DNA of 6,666 nucleotides, taken from contig CALGUT010000564.1 in NCBI GenBank assembly GCA_937920335.1, positions 1-6,666 of the forward strand, written 5' to 3'. Within the stretch, counting starts at the first letter, position 1. Every line of letters begins with the position of its first letter. Shown here one piece after another: positions 5,162-6,666 of the stretch. The notes under the pieces were generated by a model. The model had not been told where the DNA came from and did not search any database. It worked only from the letters and a program-made list of their open reading frames with translations. Source of the DNA: an uncultured Opitutales bacterium. Its GTDB lineage: Bacteria > Verrucomicrobiota > Verrucomicrobiia > Opitutales > UBA2995. The position numbers and the translations under genes are program-made.

Positions 5162-6601
5162 ATGTCTACTATCCATTATCCCGATCCACCTGCTCAGCTC
5201 AAAGACAAACGTTGGTGGCGGTCACTGGGCTTTCTGGGACCAGGTATAATCATAGCATCGGTATCAATTGGCAACGGAGAAACCGTTTTTGCGTCGAGAG
5301 GCGGTGCTATTTTCGGATACGCAATTCTTTGGTGTTTCACGTTGGGTATTCTACTCAAGGGCGTTCAGATGTATGCGTCGTCCCGCTACATGATGATTTC
5401 GGGTGAACACCCGATGCAAAGCTGGTTAATGCTTCCAGGCCCCCGGGGTTGGCTACCTATGAGTCTGCTTTTCATTACTGTCATCTGTCTCCCGTTTTTG
5501 CTGGCCGCCCTATCAATGTCGGTCGGCTCCGTCATTTCCTGGATGCTGGGAGATGGAATTGTATCCGATTTATCTGTACGAGCCTGGGCAAGTTCTTTAA
5601 TACTCGTTGCGGCAGTGTTCAGCTGGAACCAGAGCTACAAACGACTGGAAACGACTCAAACTATCGTAGTCGCTATCCTACTAGTCAGTGTTTTAATCGC
5701 TGCTATCGCCTGTAAGCCTGACATTGCAGCATTGATAAAAGGCATGCTAATCCCCCAGATACCTGACTACGAACCCTGGGTAAAGACGGCTTACCCAAAG
5801 ATTGCCCAGCAACCACCCTGGATCGAACTCATTACCTACATAGGTATCATCGGAGGCGGCCTCCCTGCCTACATCGGTTATCTAGGATTCTTGAGAGACA
5901 AACAATGGGGATTATTCAAGGAACAGCCGATCTACAAAAACTCAACCGCCGAGGGATTTCCAACCATCGATTCCAGCGAGGCTAACCGCAGTAATATACG
6001 AGCATGGCTCCGGGCGATCAAGATCGACGTAGGCGGAGGTTTTTTAGCTATCTTTATATTCTCGTCGGCCTTCATGGCACTGGGCGCAGTGATACTACAC
6101 ACCAGTAACTTAATCCCCGACAACCTGGAACTACTCAGTCATCAAGAATCCTTCTTAACCGCTCTAAGCCCCTCCTTATTGATCCTCTATCGTATTGGAA
6201 TTGTGGCAGCCATAGGAGGCACACTTTTTGCCACCTTCGATGTTTGGACCAAAACGGTCCATGAAGGCCTCTTACCCTTTAAGAAATCTCCCGATATCCA
6301 ATCCGCACCGGCTCTCAAGAAATGGATCATACTCTCCACCTCCATCATCGGTATCGGCGTCATTTGGCTCGGCTCGGTATGGGGGCCTTTAAGGAATCCT
6401 ATTTCCGTCGTAAGTATTCCCGCTTTATTGGGTGGCACCTTCGGTTGCGGTGTCTGGTGCCTCGGTGTTGCCTGGGCTGATCGTCGAAATCTCCCAGCAC
6501 CGTATCGCATGAACGGATACCTGCTAGGAGCTCTTATTCTTTCGGGGCTAGTCCTACTGTTTGCGGGCAGCCTCGGGATCTATTCTAAATTTTTCGGATA
6601 A
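5162..6601 (+). CDS. Nramp-like multi-spanning membrane transporter lacking canonical metal ligands
   Basis: The 479-residue protein has about 11 hydrophobic segments (roughly 22-38, 45-65, 98-128, 142-157, 167-184, 221-245, 288-312, 333-360, 387-405, 415-435, 450-475), as expected for an inner-membrane Nramp (APC-fold) carrier. Similarity to MntH-type proteins is visible in GPG...FGYAILW around helices 1-2, KGMLIPQIP (193-201) before helix 6, and GIIGGGLPAYIGYL in helix 6. Aligned by eye to E. coli MntH recalled from memory, the helix 1 motif DPGN becomes G37-N-G-E40, and the helix 6 MPH becomes P235-A-Y237. The Asp, Asn and Met that bind Mn2+/Fe2+ are therefore absent, so substrate and coupling ion are open. 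It is divergent from the LacI-type regulator and the sulfatase, suggesting a role in uptake linked to glycan use. ATG 5162 gives a short polar N-terminus; no Shine-Dalgarno is visible. Confidence 0.82.
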   Translation: MSTIHYPDPPAQLKDKRWWRSLGFLGPGIIIASVSIGNGETVFASRGGAIFGYAILWCFTLGILLKGVQMYASSRYMMISGEHPMQSWLMLPGPRGWLPMSLLFITVICLPFLLAALSMSVGSVISWMLGDGIVSDLSVRAWASSLILVAAVFSWNQSYKRLETTQTIVVAILLVSVLIAAIACKPDIAALIKGMLIPQIPDYEPWVKTAYPKIAQQPPWIELITYIGIIGGGLPAYIGYLGFLRDKQWGLFKEQPIYKNSTAEGFPTIDSSEANRSNIRAWLRAIKIDVGGGFLAIFIFSSAFMALGAVILHTSNLIPDNLELLSHQESFLTALSPSLLILYRIGIVAAIGGTLFATFDVWTKTVHEGLLPFKKSPDIQSAPALKKWIILSTSIIGIGVIWLGSVWGPLRNPISVVSIPALLGGTFGCGVWCLGVAWADRRNLPAPYRMNGYLLGALILSGLVLLFAGSLGIYSKFFG

Positions 6602-6666
6602 CTTTTTTAAAAACGGTGGATTCAACTTTGAAGTGCAAGAGAGCGATGTAAAGGTGAGTTAGGTGC
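6602..6666. other. Short downstream tail, no gene or clear terminator
   Basis: These 65 bases follow the transporter stop codon. A T6-A5 run (6603-6613) is the only notable pattern; it is not preceded by a GC-rich stem, so it is not called as an intrinsic terminator. No reading frame can be judged at this length. Confidence 0.5.

Noticed and set aside
6187..6510. 107-codon minus-strand ORF opposite the transporter gene
   Set aside because: Antisense shadow; the plus frame encodes consistent transmembrane helices and this one shows no domain.
6603..6613. T6-A5 run as a terminator for the transporter gene
   Set aside because: No GC-rich stem precedes it; the run alone is not a Rho-independent terminator.
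1..6666. CRISPR array, tRNA, rRNA, insertion sequence or phage elements
   Set aside because: No regularly spaced direct repeats, cloverleaf, rRNA-like sequence, transposase motif or terminal inverted repeats were seen on either strand.

Overview
The window reads as bacterial DNA of roughly balanced base composition from a polysaccharide-degrading member of the PVC group, most likely Verrucomicrobiota. That assignment is inferred from gene content and protein style, not from a marker gene. The clues are a secreted formylglycine-type sulfatase, a LacI-family regulator whose DNA-recognition region reads VSAVSMALKN, a secreted PQQ-like beta-propeller protein, a C-terminal cytochrome c domain of the kind appended to dehydrogenases in these bacteria, and the absence of Shine-Dalgarno sequences at every visible start.

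Layout. (1) 1-370, plus strand: the 3' end of a gene whose protein ends in a mono-heme cytochrome c domain; the CxxCH motif is visible at 29-43. (2) 371-721: a 351-base gap with no convincing gene. It holds two potential hairpins and a small palindrome. (3) 722-2161, plus strand: an exported beta-propeller protein with an unusual charged coiled-coil insert after its first blade. (4) 2158-3912, minus strand: an exported sulfatase that converges on the propeller gene, the two reading frames overlapping by 4 bases at their stop codons. (5) 3917-4972, minus strand: a LacI-family regulator 4 bases upstream of the sulfatase and probably co-transcribed with it. (6) 4973-5161: a divergent control region with three inverted repeats, one of which resembles a LacI-family operator. 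(7) 5162-6601, plus strand: a membrane protein with an Nramp-like framework but without the canonical metal-binding residues. (8) 6602-6666: a short tail with no recognisable feature.

Working model (inference). The regulator, sulfatase and transporter form a small divergent locus. The LacI-type protein would sense a sugar released from a sulfated glycan and control both the exported sulfatase and the membrane transporter from the shared 189-base region. The transporter is the most unusual part: it keeps the Nramp framework but has lost the Asp, Asn and Met metal ligands, so it may carry something other than Mn2+ or Fe2+. The propeller protein may be a secreted partner, but nothing in the sequence ties it to the same pathway beyond position.
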